Source of the DNA: Phytoactinopolyspora limicola
GTDB taxonomy: Bacteria; Actinomycetota; Actinomycetes; Jiangellales; Jiangellaceae
NCBI RefSeq assembly: GCF_011320225.1
Contig: NZ_JAAOEN010000004.1
Location: 362,889 to 426,888, forward strand
DNA length: 64,000 nt
Direction: 5' to 3'
Below the pieces are notes generated by a model that made no database searches, was not told where the DNA came from, and worked only from the letters and a program-made list of their open reading frames with translations. Below are positions 18,634 to 27,939 of this stretch, in pieces. The translations under genes were made by a program, and so were the position numbers. Each line of letters starts with the position of its first letter. Position 1 is the stretch's first letter.

Positions 18634-19365
18634 TCAGTCCGGCGGCGGGATGTGATCGAAGGCGTCGCCGCCGGACATCGACGACCACCGGTTGAACGGC
18701 CACACCACCGCGAACGCACGCCCGACAACGAGGTCCTCCGAGAAGGTTCCGTTGTTCCGCGAGTCTCCCGAGTTGGATCGGTGGTCACCCATGACGAACA
18801 GGTGGCCTTCCGGAACCTCGGTTGGCTCGAACTCGTACGATGCGTTGTCGCCCGGGTACAGGTACTCGGATTCGTCGACCGGTACGCCGTTAACCATCAG
18901 CAGGCCATCGTCGTCGCAACATTCGACCGTGTCGCCGCCGAGGCCGATTACCCGCTTGATCAGGTGCCCCTCGGAGTCGTCCGGTAACACCCCGACGAAC
19001 TGGAAGAAACTCTTGATGGCGCCCCCGACACCACCGGCCTGCTGCGGCTGTCCCCCGAGCCATCCGTTCGGGTCGGCGAACACAACCACATCGCCACGGT
19101 CCACGTCACCGAAGCGCAAGCTGATCTTGGACACCATCACGCGGTCGCCGACCTGAAGGGTGTCCTGCATCGACTCGGACGGAATCAAGAATGCCTGGAC
19201 CAGGAAGATCCGGACGACGGTGGCGATCACCAAGGACAGGGCCACCACGATGGCGGTTTCCTTGAGGATCGCCAACCCGCGTCGGGGCTTACGCTCCGGC
19301 TGAGACTCCGACTCTCCCGGCTCGTCCTGCTCGCCCGGGGGCACGCTCTCCTCGATCACGCCCAT
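18634..19365 (-). CDS. lepB: Signal peptidase I
   Basis: A 243-aa type I signal peptidase (S26). An acidic cytoplasmic N-terminus (1-30) precedes one membrane helix at about 33-57 (ETAIVVALSLVIATVVRIFL). The catalytic Ser65 is in PSESM, the general-base Lys in LIKRVIGLGGD, and box E is GDHRSNSGDSR. The gene directly follows rplS with a 15-bp gap, the usual actinobacterial order. Confidence 0.95.
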   Translation of the reverse strand: MGVIEESVPPGEQDEPGESESQPERKPRRGLAILKETAIVVALSLVIATVVRIFLVQAFLIPSESMQDTLQVGDRVMVSKISLRFGDVDRGDVVVFADPNGWLGGQPQQAGGVGGAIKSFFQFVGVLPDDSEGHLIKRVIGLGGDTVECCDDDGLLMVNGVPVDESEYLYPGDNASYEFEPTEVPEGHLFVMGDHRSNSGDSRNNGTFSEDLVVGRAFAVVWPFNRWSSMSGGDAFDHIPPPD

Positions 19366-19380
19366 CCCAGTCGGCAGGCG

Positions 19381-19731
19381 TCAGGCCGAGTCGCGCTTCT
19401 CGCGGATCCTGGCCGCCTTGCCCCGCCGGTCGCGCAGGTAGTACAGCTTGGCCCGACGCACGTCGCCACGGGTCATGACCTCGATCTTCTCGATGACCGG
19501 TGTGTGCACGGGGAAGGTTCGCTCCACCCCAACACCGAAGCTGACCTTGCGGACGGTGAACGTCTCGCGGATGCCGGAACCCTGGCGGCGGATGACCACA
19601 CCCTGGAATATCTGAATACGGGACCGGTTGCCCTCGACCACCCGGACGTGCACCTTGAGGGTGTCGCCAGCGCGGAAATCGGGGACGTCGTCGCGCAGCT
19701 GCGCGGCGTCTACAACATCAAGCTTGTGCAT
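19381..19731 (-). CDS. rplS: 50S ribosomal protein L19
   Basis: A 116-aa L19, with [20 protein letters not shown] and [13 protein letters not shown] as family signatures and a basic C-terminus ([14 protein letters not shown]). The ATG at 19731 gives the normal N-terminus ([15 protein letters not shown]); a GTG 30 bp upstream would add ten residues not found in L19. AAGGAAG lies 12 bp upstream, a rather long spacing. The 189 bp up to the palindrome at 19921 should hold its promoter. Confidence 0.96.
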   Translation of the reverse strand: MHKLDVVDAAQLRDDVPDFRAGDTLKVHVRVVEGNRSRIQIFQGVVIRRQGSGIRETFTVRKVSFGVGVERTFPVHTPVIEKIEVMTRGDVRRAKLYYLRDRRGKAARIREKRDSA

Positions 19732-19920
19732 GTCGACGTGTCGCTTCCTTGCAGGTGCCACGGGCCACCCACAGTGTCAGAAATACTGGATCCCGGCTTC
19801 ACGATGGTGCTCCCCCCGTGGCAGGGGCAGCCAACAGGCCGGGCACGGACGATCTAGTGTGCCACACCGGGCCGCTTTGGTGGAAACTGACCTACCCGTA
19901 CCCCAAAGCAGTCACCCAAC

Positions 19921-19984
19921 CCTCGGTGATCATTGCCGCCTTCGTGTCGCTATAGCGACACGAAGGCGGCAATGATCACCGGGG
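19921..19984. terminator. 64-bp GATC-edged palindrome after trmD (family B)
   Basis: The arms pair over 32 bp with one G-T mismatch (19923/19982), around a central GTCGCTATAGCGAC. The outer part CGGTGATCATTG matches the edges of the family A elements. It begins 12 bp after the trmD stop and separates the rimM-trmD unit from rplS, so it is well placed as a terminator. The same GTCGC/GCGAC core is seen at 30702-30763 and 60712-60771. Confidence 0.75.
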
Positions 19985-19995
19985 ATCTGGTGGTG

Positions 19996-20754
19996 TCACC
20001 CGTCCGTGTCAGCCTCGGCGAGCACCTCGCGGTCACGCTCGTCCAGGGCGGCCGGATCGAGCCCGGCCACGAGATCTGGCCGCCGCCGTGCCGTCAGCCG
20101 CAACGCTTCGTCCCGCCGCCAGCGCGCCACCCGCGCATGATGGCCGGACAGCAATACCTCGGGGACGTCCAGGCCACGCCACGACGGCGGCTTCGTATAC
20201 ACCGGGTACTCCAGCAGACCATCGGCGCCGTGTGACTCCTCACGCAGCGATTCCGGATTGCCCACCACACCGGGCAGCAACCGCGCGACCGCTTCGACGA
20301 CAACCAGGGTGGCCACCTCGCCGCCGTTGAGCACGTAGTCGCCGATGGACACCTCGGTGACCCGCATCCGGGTCCGGGCGTCGGCCACCACCCGCGCGTC
20401 GATGCCCTCATACCGCCCACACGCGAACACGAGCCACGGATCACCAGCCAGGTCGGCCGCCATCCGCTGGTCAAACGGGACCCCGGCCGGTGTGGGCACG
20501 ATCAGATGCGGTGGCACCTCAGGGTCGGAGCCGACGACGTCGTCAAGCGCCGTCCCCCACACGTCGGGCTTCATCACCATGCCGGCCCCACCGCCGTACG
20601 GGGTGTCGTCGACGGTGCGGTGCCGGTCGGTCGCCCACCCCCGAAGGTCGTGCACCCGTACGTCCAGCAAGTCCGATTCCCGCGCCTTGCCGACCAGCGA
20701 CAAGCTCAGCGGCGCCAGATAGTCCGGGAAGATCGTGACGACGTCTACCCTCAC
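19996..20754 (-). CDS. trmD: tRNA (guanine-N1)-methyltransferase
   Basis: A 252-aa SPOUT methyltransferase that makes m1G37 in tRNA. It starts [12 protein letters not shown] and has [15 protein letters not shown], the trefoil-knot region (YEGIDARV) and [14 protein letters not shown]. The GTG at 20754 overlaps the rimM stop (GTGA) and has GAGGAG 6 bp upstream. It belongs to the conserved rpsP-khpA-rimM-trmD run. Confidence 0.96.
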   Translation of the reverse strand: MRVDVVTIFPDYLAPLSLSLVGKARESDLLDVRVHDLRGWATDRHRTVDDTPYGGGAGMVMKPDVWGTALDDVVGSDPEVPPHLIVPTPAGVPFDQRMAADLAGDPWLVFACGRYEGIDARVVADARTRMRVTEVSIGDYVLNGGEVATLVVVEAVARLLPGVVGNPESLREESHGADGLLEYPVYTKPPSWRGLDVPEVLLSGHHARVARWRRDEALRLTARRRPDLVAGLDPAALDERDREVLAEADTDG

Positions 20755-21296
20755 GACGGCTCCTCGGGCGCCGACGAGCGGGCGAGGTCGAGCAGGCCAG
20801 GTGGTGGATCGACGACGACCCGGCCACCCGGCACGTCGATCTCGGGCACGATCTGCGTCACGAACGGAACCAGGATCTGCGTGCCATCAGCCCCGGCCAC
20901 GGCCAAGATGTCCTGGCCCAGCCCGTGTCGGATCTCGCTAACCGTCCCCACCTCGGCGCCGTCGACAGTGACCACCCGCAACCCGACGAGTTGGCGGTCG
21001 TAGTATTCGTCCGGCCCGGGAGGCGCTTCGTCATCACCGACCTCCACTTCGAGCCGGATACCGCGCAACGCCTCGGCGGCGGTCCGGTCGGCGACCCCGG
21101 CGAACTGGACCAGCAGCCTCTGTTGATGCCAGCGGCAACGCAGAACCGTCAGGGTGCGTGTCGGGCCGGGTTCAGCGATCCGCAGCACGGAGTCCGGCGC
21201 GAACCGCTCCTCCGGCGAGTCGCTGTGAACCTGCACCGCGACCTCGCCCCGCACACCGTGCGGACGCCCGACGGTGCCGACTGTCACGAACACCAT
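20751..21296 (-). CDS. rimM: Ribosome maturation factor RimM
   Basis: A 181-aa 30S assembly factor that binds S19. The N-terminal RimM barrel ([16 protein letters not shown]) and the C-terminal PRC-barrel part ([20 protein letters not shown]) are both present. The ATG at 21296 has GGAGGGAG about 6 bp upstream and gives the usual length; the open frame continues 41 codons further upstream without supporting signals. Confidence 0.95.
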   Translation of the reverse strand: MVFVTVGTVGRPHGVRGEVAVQVHSDSPEERFAPDSVLRIAEPGPTRTLTVLRCRWHQQRLLVQFAGVADRTAAEALRGIRLEVEVGDDEAPPGPDEYYDRQLVGLRVVTVDGAEVGTVSEIRHGLGQDILAVAGADGTQILVPFVTQIVPEIDVPGGRVVVDPPPGLLDLARSSAPEEPS

Positions 21297-21523
21297 GGAT
21301 GTCTCCCTCCTTGCGGCCATCATCGACGCTGGCCCCGGTCCGGCGCTGGCTGGAGCACGGTAGCGGGAGCCACCTTTTGACGACGAAGCGCCCGCGCCAG
21401 GGTCTCCCTCCGCTGACACGGGCGCTTCTGCCGGGCGCCGGCCGATCTATCCAACCGGGTGCACCGCGACGTCGGGGTGCGGACCGCACCACCGACGACC
21501 GACGGGCACCGGCCGGATGGGTT

Positions 21524-21760
21524 TTACCGTTCGTCGACGTCGACGAAGTCGATACGCACGCGATCGTCTGCGAGAGCACCGATGACGGTCCGGAACGCGG
21601 TGGCCGTGCGGCCACTGCGCCCGATGACCTTGCCGAGATCATCCGGGTGGACGTGCACCTCTAACAGCCGCCCACGCCGCTGTTGCCGGGCACGCACCAC
21701 GACGTCGTCCGGATGCTCGACGATTCCGGCCACCAGGTGTTCCAGAGCCTGAGCAAGCAT
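21524..21760 (-). CDS. khpA: KH-domain RNA-binding protein KhpA
   Basis: A 78-aa single KH domain with the GKVIGRSGRT (GxxG) loop, followed by the usual ALRTV-like helix (FRTVIGALADD). The ATG at 21760 begins 10 bp after the rpsP stop and has GTGAGG 8 bp upstream. KhpA acts with KhpB as a small-RNA chaperone in Gram-positive bacteria; its place directly after rpsP is conserved. Confidence 0.92.
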   Translation of the reverse strand: MLAQALEHLVAGIVEHPDDVVVRARQQRRGRLLEVHVHPDDLGKVIGRSGRTATAFRTVIGALADDRVRIDFVDVDER

Positions 21761-21770
21761 CGGCCCAGCC

Positions 21771-22400
21771 TCACTCGGCCTTGGCATCGGTGCCGGACTC
21801 GGCCACCGGAGTGTCGGCGGCAGGTGCCTCAGGCGCCTCTGCCGGGACGTCCGCCGCGGCGGGCTTCTCGTCCTTGGCCGCAGGCTTCTCGTCCTTGGCC
21901 GCGGGCTTCTCGTCCTTGGCCGCGGGCTTCTCGTCCTTGGCCGCGGGCTTCTCGTCCTTGGGCTTGTCGTCCTTGGCCGCGGGCTTGTCGTCCTTGGGCT
22001 TGGCGGCCTTCTTCGCCGTCTTCTTCTTGGCGGTGGTGGCGTCACCCTTGGGCTCGCCATGCACCTCGGCCAGCGCGGCGTCAAAGGCGATCCGCTTTTC
22101 GGCCTTGGGCTCAGCGACCTTCAACGTGCCCTCGGCACCGGGCAGACCCTTGAACTTCTGCCAGTCTCCTGTGACCTTGAGGATCGCGAGGACGGGCTCG
22201 GTGGGCTGTGCGCCGACCCCAAGCCAGTACTGCGCCCGCTCGGAGTCGACCTTGATCAGGCTCGGCTCGAGCTTGGGGTTATACAGACCGATCTCCTCGA
22301 TGGCCCGGCCATCGCGGCGGGTCCGGGAGTCGGCGACGATGATGCGGTAATGCGGGGAGCGGATCTTACCCATCCGCTTGAGCTTGATCTTGACAGCCAC
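21771..22400 (-). CDS. rpsP: 30S ribosomal protein S16 with long Lys/Ala/Pro/Asp/Glu tail
   Basis: A 209-aa protein. Residues 1-115 are a normal S16 ([34 protein letters not shown]). The remaining 95 residues are a low-complexity, highly charged tail with [15 protein letters not shown] and about five KDEKPAA repeats, then an Ala/Pro/Glu-rich end. The tail comes from a 21-bp tandem repeat (GGCTTCTCGTCCTTGGCCGC on the plus strand) at about 21861-21960. Actinobacterial S16 proteins often have a charged extension; this one is long. The start is GTG 22400 with AAGGAG 11 bp upstream. Confidence 0.95.
   Translation of the reverse strand: MAVKIKLKRMGKIRSPHYRIIVADSRTRRDGRAIEEIGLYNPKLEPSLIKVDSERAQYWLGVGAQPTEPVLAILKVTGDWQKFKGLPGAEGTLKVAEPKAEKRIAFDAALAEVHGEPKGDATTAKKKTAKKAAKPKDDKPAAKDDKPKDEKPAAKDEKPAAKDEKPAAKDEKPAAKDEKPAAADVPAEAPEAPAADTPVAESGTDAKAE
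21861..21985. repeat. 21-bp in-frame tandem repeat in rpsP
   Basis: GGCTTCTCGTCCTTGGCCGC(G/A) is repeated about five times without a break, followed by degenerate partial units. It encodes the KDEKPAA heptapeptides of the S16 tail. Copy number is likely to vary between strains by slippage, always by whole heptapeptides. Confidence 0.85.
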
Positions 22401-22635
22401 GGGTGTGGAGTCTCCTTGTGGTGTTCACGCGCGGGTGAACCATCGTCGCTCGAGTGGGGACCGGCGACGAAGGTCCGGGTGGATCCGGCAGCCACGGGTG
22501 AGAGGGCCACGTGGACGCCGGTTCAGCGGGCTATTCTGCCAGATCCGCACGGCGATCCCCAAACCACGTCGCTGCCTGTGGTGACGGTGGCCGTACGTCC
22601 CGGCCGCGCGCGGCGCTCCCGCACGCTCGGCAAGG

Positions 22636-22857
22636 TCAACAGTCGCCATGAGCGCTCAGTTCACGCGCCCGGCTCCGGGCCGCGGACCTGTCCACCCGAC
22701 GTGCGATGCGGTACAGCAGCGCTGACCACCACCAACGGCGCCGGGCGCGCATGTGCTCGACGAGCATCCGCCGTCGCCGAATTTCGCTTCGACGCAGATC
22801 ATGGGGGTCGTGCCACGGCGGCCGGTCGCCCAGCACCGCCCAGGCCCTTTCGATCAT
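22636..22857 (-). CDS. Small Arg/Trp-rich protein downstream of the MFS gene
   Basis: A 73-aa hypothetical protein (MIERAWAVLGDRPPWHDPHD...). It contains 17 or more Arg residues and a WWWSALLYRIARR segment that could lie along a membrane. The ATG at 22857 is 3 bp after the MFS stop and has AAGGGG upstream, which supports translation in the ArsR-MFS operon. I do not recognise a family. The base composition agrees with neighbouring genes. Confidence 0.55.
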   Translation of the reverse strand: MIERAWAVLGDRPPWHDPHDLRRSEIRRRRMLVEHMRARRRWWWSALLYRIARRVDRSAARSRARELSAHGDC

Positions 22858-22859
22858 GG

Positions 22860-24305
22860 CTACCCCTTTCGGCGGTGGACTTGGCGAGCCGGGTCGTGGC
22901 CAGCACCCGCGGTGCCGGCGCTCCTGGCGTCGGTGGCGCTTCGCTCGGCAGCGGCCAGGGCTTTCGGTGAAACTCGGAAGACGACGACGATGACGGCGAC
23001 GACGAACAGCGCGATGGCGGCCCCGAAGACCACCGGAAGCCCCGCGATGCTGCCGAGCGCTCCACCGCCCAAGGCGCCGACGGGGATACCGCCCATCCCG
23101 ATCATTCGATACGACGCGTTTACCCGGCCCAGCAAGATGTCCGGCACCAGCCGCTGGCGCATCGATACGACGATGACGTTGACACCTGCGCTCGCGGCGC
23201 CGATGAGCAATGCGGCCGGAAACAGCACCCGCGGCTCCGGCGCCAGCACTGGTACCGCCATCACCGAACACATCGTGGCCAGCGCGGTGAGCAACGTCTG
23301 CGCGGCCCCGAGCCGGCGCACGACCCGCTCGACCAGCAGCGACCCGACGACCGCGCCGACGCCGAGCGCACTGGCCATGAGCCCGTATTGGGCCGCGGTG
23401 AGCCCCATACGGGACTCCTCCCCCACAACCCACAACACGAAGACGGCGAAGTAGGCGTTGCTCCCCAGATTGATCAGGCCGGACGAGACGGCCAGACTCC
23501 TGAGCAGCCGATGGTCCCACAGGTATCGCAGACCGGCGGCTATGTCGGTACGCATCGGTCGGGTCGACACCACGTCGACCCGGTATCGGCCACGGACCCG
23601 CAAGAGCAGCAGACCGGCGAGCGCGTAACACAGGCCCGCCGCGCCGAACACACTCGCCGCCGCAACACCAACCAGCACACCCGCCAGTGGTGCGCCGAGG
23701 AAGTGGTTCGACACCGTCTGAGCTGCGATCAGGCGCCCATTCGCATCACCGAGCCGACTTCTCGGCACCATCATCGGCAAAATCGACTGCGCCGAGGTAT
23801 CGGAGAACACTTCGGCGACACCCACCAGCAGTGCAGCGGCGTACAGGACCGGAAGGTTCAGCTCCCCCCGCGCGACGAGCACCGCGACGGCGGCCAGCCC
23901 CACAGCCCGGCTCCAACTGGCGACCATCATGACCCGACGCCGGTCGAGCCGGTCAGCCAGCGCCCCCGCGGGTAGTGCGAACAGCAACCACGGCAACCAC
24001 ACCGCCGCCGTAACGATCGAGACCAGGAACGGCGACCGGGTCACCGTCACCGCAAGCAAGGGTCCGCCGATGAGCAGGACGCCATCCCCCAGGTTGGAGA
24101 TACCCGACGCCGCCCACAGGTAGCCGAAGCGCCGTCCTAGGGGCGGGCGTCGGCCGGCGGCGCGCCCAGGATCGACCGCCCAGCCGGGATCTACCGGGGT
24201 GGACTCCGGTTCGGCGTCCCGCAGGTCGGTGATCGTGCCGGTCAGTGGCTCATCGGAAGCGAGGGCCAACGGCGGGCTCTGATACTTGCTCGGCGTCGTG
24301 CTCAT
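22860..24305 (-). CDS. MFS transporter (EntS-like exporter)
   Basis: A 481-aa major facilitator with a 55-residue hydrophilic N-terminus and about 12 hydrophobic segments. The GALADRLDRRRVM loop between helices 2 and 3 and the QSILPMMVPRSRLGDANGR motif are typical of the MFS_3/EntS drug and siderophore exporter group. The ATG overlaps the stop of the ArsR-type regulator (ATGA), so the pair is co-regulated. Export of a small molecule is likely; the substrate is unknown. Confidence 0.88.
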   Translation of the reverse strand: MSTTPSKYQSPPLALASDEPLTGTITDLRDAEPESTPVDPGWAVDPGRAAGRRPPLGRRFGYLWAASGISNLGDGVLLIGGPLLAVTVTRSPFLVSIVTAAVWLPWLLFALPAGALADRLDRRRVMMVASWSRAVGLAAVAVLVARGELNLPVLYAAALLVGVAEVFSDTSAQSILPMMVPRSRLGDANGRLIAAQTVSNHFLGAPLAGVLVGVAAASVFGAAGLCYALAGLLLLRVRGRYRVDVVSTRPMRTDIAAGLRYLWDHRLLRSLAVSSGLINLGSNAYFAVFVLWVVGEESRMGLTAAQYGLMASALGVGAVVGSLLVERVVRRLGAAQTLLTALATMCSVMAVPVLAPEPRVLFPAALLIGAASAGVNVIVVSMRQRLVPDILLGRVNASYRMIGMGGIPVGALGGGALGSIAGLPVVFGAAIALFVVAVIVVVFRVSPKALAAAERSATDARSAGTAGAGHDPARQVHRRKG

Positions 24306-24964
24306 ACATCGCCCCGGCCGCCGCCGTCGTCGTCATCCTCGGCATCGCTGCGCAACCCGCTGTCTTTCAACCCGTCGGCACTCGGGGTTGCGCCGGGCCG
24401 GTCCGGGTCGACCGAGGTGGCACCGACGAAGCGGACCAGACGGGCCCCGTCGGGCCGGGCAGCTGGGTTGTCAAGGCGGTCTCGGAACCGGTCGGTGAGT
24501 TCACCCAGCGCCTGGCTCACCTCGGCGAGTTCGTCGGACGTCGCCCAAAACGTCGACGTCGCGATGGTCGAAGCCTCGATCCACTCCCGGGGTTCGTCGC
24601 GGCTACGAGAGATCCAGTCACGTACGTGTTGCGCCGCTTGCTCGATGGCTAGGTAGGCCACCTGTTCCAACGCGTTCACCGAGCCAGGGTCGTCGAAGTC
24701 GGCGGTGGCGGTGAACGATCGGTGCACAACACGCCATGGCCGCTCCCGACCCTGAGGTTCGGCGTGTTCGATGAATCCGTACTTGGCCAGCATCCTCAGG
24801 TGGAACGAGCAACTCGCCACGCTCTCCCCGGTGAGCTCCGCACAGCGGGTGGCGGTGGCCGCACCTTCGATCCGCAAGACATCCAACAGCTGGTTACGCA
24901 GCGGGTGCGCCAAAGCGCGAAGACGCTGCGGATCGGTGATCTGCGCTTCGTTTCCTCGGACCAT
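24302..24964 (-). CDS. ArsR/HTH_20-type transcriptional regulator
   Basis: A 220-aa regulator with an N-terminal winged helix (LRALAHPLRNQLLDVL, then GESVASCSFHLRMLAKYGFI). A helical dimer or effector region follows, with an acidic Gly-rich end. It heads the operon with the MFS exporter, a common repressor-transporter pair. Three direct repeats just upstream (24979-25014) are a good operator candidate. No metal-binding cysteine cluster is evident, so a metal ligand is unlikely. Confidence 0.88.
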   Translation of the reverse strand: MVRGNEAQITDPQRLRALAHPLRNQLLDVLRIEGAATATRCAELTGESVASCSFHLRMLAKYGFIEHAEPQGRERPWRVVHRSFTATADFDDPGSVNALEQVAYLAIEQAAQHVRDWISRSRDEPREWIEASTIATSTFWATSDELAEVSQALGELTDRFRDRLDNPAARPDGARLVRFVGATSVDPDRPGATPSADGLKDSGLRSDAEDDDDGGGRGDV

Positions 24965-24978
24965 AAAACTAAAGATAG

Positions 24979-25014
24979 CTTTAGCAAGCTTTCTTTAGCA
25001 AGACTTCTTTAGGA
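24979..25014 (-). promoter_or_regulatory. Three 14-bp-spaced CTTTAG repeats upstream of the ArsR-MFS operon
   Basis: CTTTAGCAAG occurs at 24979-24988 and 24993-25002, and CTTTAGGA at 25007-25014, each 14 bp after the last. The stretch is AT-rich in a very GC-rich background and ends 15 bp before the regulator's start codon. It probably combines promoter and autoregulatory operator. Confidence 0.5.
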
Positions 25015-25178
25015 TTACGCGGTCATGTTTGGCCGTCGCACCCCTCCCGCCCCGCGGCCTGATGCGTTGACCGCCTCCACAAAGCACATATAACGGGCAC
25101 GCCGACCGGCGCTCAGCGCACCAGGGCAGTCCACCGGCGACGCCGCGGCAGTGCCGGGCGGCCTGAGAGAAGACTTTC

Positions 25179-25251
25179 GTGGACTAGTGCGCCGCGTGGA
25201 CTAGCGAACGCCGCGTGGACTAGCGAACGCCACGTGGACTAGCGAACGACG
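25179..25251. repeat. 19-bp tandem repeat over the amidohydrolase stop codon
   Basis: CGTGGACTAG starts at 25179, 25195, 25214 and 25233; the last three belong to 19-bp units CGTGGACTAGCGAACGCCG. The amidohydrolase stop TAG (25241-25239, minus strand) is the CTAG of the final unit, so unit loss or gain would not extend the protein. The stretch 25015-25178 shows nothing recognisable. Confidence 0.8.
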
Positions 25252-26315
25252 CGGCCGCGCATGATCACCCGCGCCGGATCCAGCAACGTGCCCGGGTCGA
25301 CCCGAGGGTCGTCGGCATAGACGCAGATGTCCGCCACCGACCCCTCCTCCAGCAGTCCAGTACCACCCAGCAGATAGGCGCGAGCCTTCCACGACGCCGC
25401 CGCTACCGCGTCGGGCGCCGGGATGCCCGCGGCCACCAGCTCCAGCACCTCCTGGGCAATGAGCCCGTGCGGCATCACCCCACCGGCGTCGGTGCCGGCG
25501 AACACCGGGACTCCCGCCTCGTAAGCGGTGTGGACCGTCTCGTAACGCCGTTCGTGCAGGGCGCGCATGTGTGCGGCGTACGCGGGGAACTTGGCGCTGC
25601 CTTGCTCGGCGAAGGTAGGGAAGTTGGCGATGTTGATCAGCGTCGGGACCAGTGACACACCTCGCTCGGCCATCAGCGCGATGTTGTCCGCCGACACCCC
25701 GGTGCCGTGTTCGATGCCGTCGATACCCGCGGCCAACAGATCGGGCAACGCGTCTTCTCCGAACACATGGGCGGTGACCCGCGCACCTAGCTCGTGAGCG
25801 CGGGCGATCGCCGGTTCCAGTACGTGCTGTGGCCAACAGGGACCGAGATCACCTTTGTCACGGTCGATCCAGTCGCCGACCAGCTTGACCCAGCCGTCAC
25901 CCTTACGTGCTTCCCGCTCCACGTAGGCGACCAGGTCCTCCGGTTCGATCTCCCAGCCGAAGTTCCTGGTGTAACGCTTGGTGCGGGCGATGTGCCGGCC
26001 GGCCCGGATGATCCGCGGAAGGTCGTCACGCTCGTCGATCCAACGGGTGTCGGCCGGTGATCCAGCGTCGCGGATCAGCACCACACCGGTGTCGCGGTCG
26101 GTGATCGCCTGCTCTTCCGCGACGTCGTCGGGCACCGCACCGTTGGCGTCGAGCCCGACGTGGCAGTGGAGATCGACCAATCCGGGCAGGATCCAGCCGG
26201 TGGCCACCGTCTCCGCGCCGGGGATGGCCTCGAAGGTGACCTTGCCGTCGCGGACCCAGAGATCGCGATGCTCAGCAGACGGGAGGACGACGCCGCGGAG
26301 GTGAATCGCACTCAT
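25239..26315 (-). CDS. Amidohydrolase family protein
   Basis: A 358-aa metal-dependent hydrolase of the imidazolonepropionase/prolidase-like amidohydrolase group. Metal ligands are visible: DLHCHVG after the N-terminal beta-sandwich, AHVFGE, IEHGTG and FAGTDAGG; a Lys in WVKLVGDW could be the carboxylated lysine. The ATG at 26315 lies 10 bp after the ffh stop, so it may be transcribed with ffh; no ribosome binding site is obvious. The substrate is unknown. The stop codon lies in a tandem repeat. Confidence 0.87.
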   Translation of the reverse strand: MSAIHLRGVVLPSAEHRDLWVRDGKVTFEAIPGAETVATGWILPGLVDLHCHVGLDANGAVPDDVAEEQAITDRDTGVVLIRDAGSPADTRWIDERDDLPRIIRAGRHIARTKRYTRNFGWEIEPEDLVAYVEREARKGDGWVKLVGDWIDRDKGDLGPCWPQHVLEPAIARAHELGARVTAHVFGEDALPDLLAAGIDGIEHGTGVSADNIALMAERGVSLVPTLINIANFPTFAEQGSAKFPAYAAHMRALHERRYETVHTAYEAGVPVFAGTDAGGVMPHGLIAQEVLELVAAGIPAPDAVAAASWKARAYLLGGTGLLEEGSVADICVYADDPRVDPGTLLDPARVIMRGRVVR

Positions 26316-26325
26316 CGTCAGGTGG

Positions 26326-27939
26326 TCAGCGGCGGTCGAGGAAGTTGGCGATGTCGTCGGGCAGCTCGAAGTCACTGGCGTCGGCGGACGTGGAGCCGTC
26401 ACCACCGAAGGCCGACGGCACCTGGCCGGGGGGCGGTGCCTGGTTGCGACGCTCCTCGGCAGCGGCCAGTTGGGCAGCCCGCTTGGCGGGATTACCCGAC
26501 CGGGCACCACGCTTCTTGTCCTTCTTGGACTGTTTGGCCTGCCGGCCCTTGGACTTCTTGCTACCACCAGGCATACCCGGCATGCCGCCCATCCCAGGCA
26601 TACCACCCATGCCGGGGAAGCCGCCCATCTTGCCCTGAGCGGCCTGACTCATCATGTCGCGGGCCATGAAGAACCGCTCGACCAGCTGGTTGATCTCACT
26701 GACCTGAGTGCCGGAGCCGCGCGCGATACGCGCCCGCCGCGAGCCGTTGATGATCTTCGGGTTCTCGCGTTCCGCCGGGGTCATCGAGTAGATGATGGCC
26801 TGGACCCGGTCCAACTCGCGGTCGTCGAAACTGTCCAGCGCTTCGCGCATCTGACCAGCACCCGGCAACATCCCGAGCAGGCTCTTCAGCGAACCCATCT
26901 TCTTGACCGCCTGCATCTGATCCAGGAAGTCGTCGAAGGTGAAGTTCTTGCCACCCTTGTCGGACAGCTTGCGGGCGATCTTCTCGGCCTGGGAGGCGTC
27001 GAACGCCTTCTCCGCCTGCTCGATGAGCGTCAGCATGTCGCCGAGATCGAGGATGCGTGAGGCCATCCGCTCGGGATGGAAGACGTCGAAGTCGGTGAGC
27101 TTCTCACCCGCCGAGGCGAACATCACCGGACGCCCCGTCACCGAGGCCACCGACAGCGCGGCACCACCCCGGGCGTCACCGTCAAGTTTGGTGAGCACCA
27201 CGCCGTCGAAGCCCACGCCGTCGAGGAACGCGTTGGCGGTGTTGACCGCGTCTTGTCCGATCATCGCGTCGACGACGAACAACGTCTCGTCCGGCGACAC
27301 GGCATCACGAATGTCCGCGGCCTGCTTCATCATCTCTTCGTCGACGCCCAGCCGGCCGGCGGTGTCGACGACGACGACGTCGAACAGCTTGCTCCGGGCG
27401 TGCTCGATACCGGACCGAGCCACCTGGACGGGGTCGCCGACGCCGTTGCCCGGCTCGGGGGCCCAGACCGAGACGCCGGCCTGCTCACCCACCACCTGCA
27501 ACTGGTTGACCGCGTTGGGGCGCTGGAGGTCGGCCGCGACCAGCAGCGGCTGTTTGCCCTGGTTCTTGAGCCACAGCGCCAGCTTGCCGGCCAGTGTCGT
27601 CTTACCGGCACCCTGAAGGCCGGCCAGCATGATGACCGACGGTGGCTGTTTGGCGAACCGCATCCGACGGGTCTCGCCGCCGAGGATCTGGACCAGCTCC
27701 TCGTTGACGATCTTGATGACCTGCTGGGCGGGATTCAGCGCCTCGGAAACCTCGGCGCCCCGAGCCCGCTCTTTGATCGCGGCGATGAACTCTTTGACCA
27801 CGGGCAGGGCGACATCCGCTTCGAGCAACGCGATGCGGATCTCGCGCGCGGTGGCGTCGATGTCGGCCTCGGACAACTTGCCCTTGCCGCGCAGCGTCTT
27901 GAACGTCGTGGTCAGACGGTCGGAGAGTGTGGCGAACAC
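26326..27939 (-). CDS. ffh: Signal recognition particle protein Ffh
   Basis: A 537-aa SRP54 GTPase that targets membrane proteins to FtsY and SecYEG. The N domain is followed by the G domain with GLQGAGKTT near 107, VVDTAGRLG and LTKLDGDARGG. The M domain has the RNA-binding SRRARIARGSG motif and a Met/Gly-rich stretch (GMGGMPGMGGMPGMPGG), then a Lys-rich and acidic tail. The start is GTG at 27939. No SRP RNA gene was recognised nearby. Confidence 0.96.
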   Translation of the reverse strand: MFATLSDRLTTTFKTLRGKGKLSEADIDATAREIRIALLEADVALPVVKEFIAAIKERARGAEVSEALNPAQQVIKIVNEELVQILGGETRRMRFAKQPPSVIMLAGLQGAGKTTLAGKLALWLKNQGKQPLLVAADLQRPNAVNQLQVVGEQAGVSVWAPEPGNGVGDPVQVARSGIEHARSKLFDVVVVDTAGRLGVDEEMMKQAADIRDAVSPDETLFVVDAMIGQDAVNTANAFLDGVGFDGVVLTKLDGDARGGAALSVASVTGRPVMFASAGEKLTDFDVFHPERMASRILDLGDMLTLIEQAEKAFDASQAEKIARKLSDKGGKNFTFDDFLDQMQAVKKMGSLKSLLGMLPGAGQMREALDSFDDRELDRVQAIIYSMTPAERENPKIINGSRRARIARGSGTQVSEINQLVERFFMARDMMSQAAQGKMGGFPGMGGMPGMGGMPGMPGGSKKSKGRQAKQSKKDKKRGARSGNPAKRAAQLAAAEERRNQAPPPGQVPSAFGGDGSTSADASDFELPDDIANFLDRR

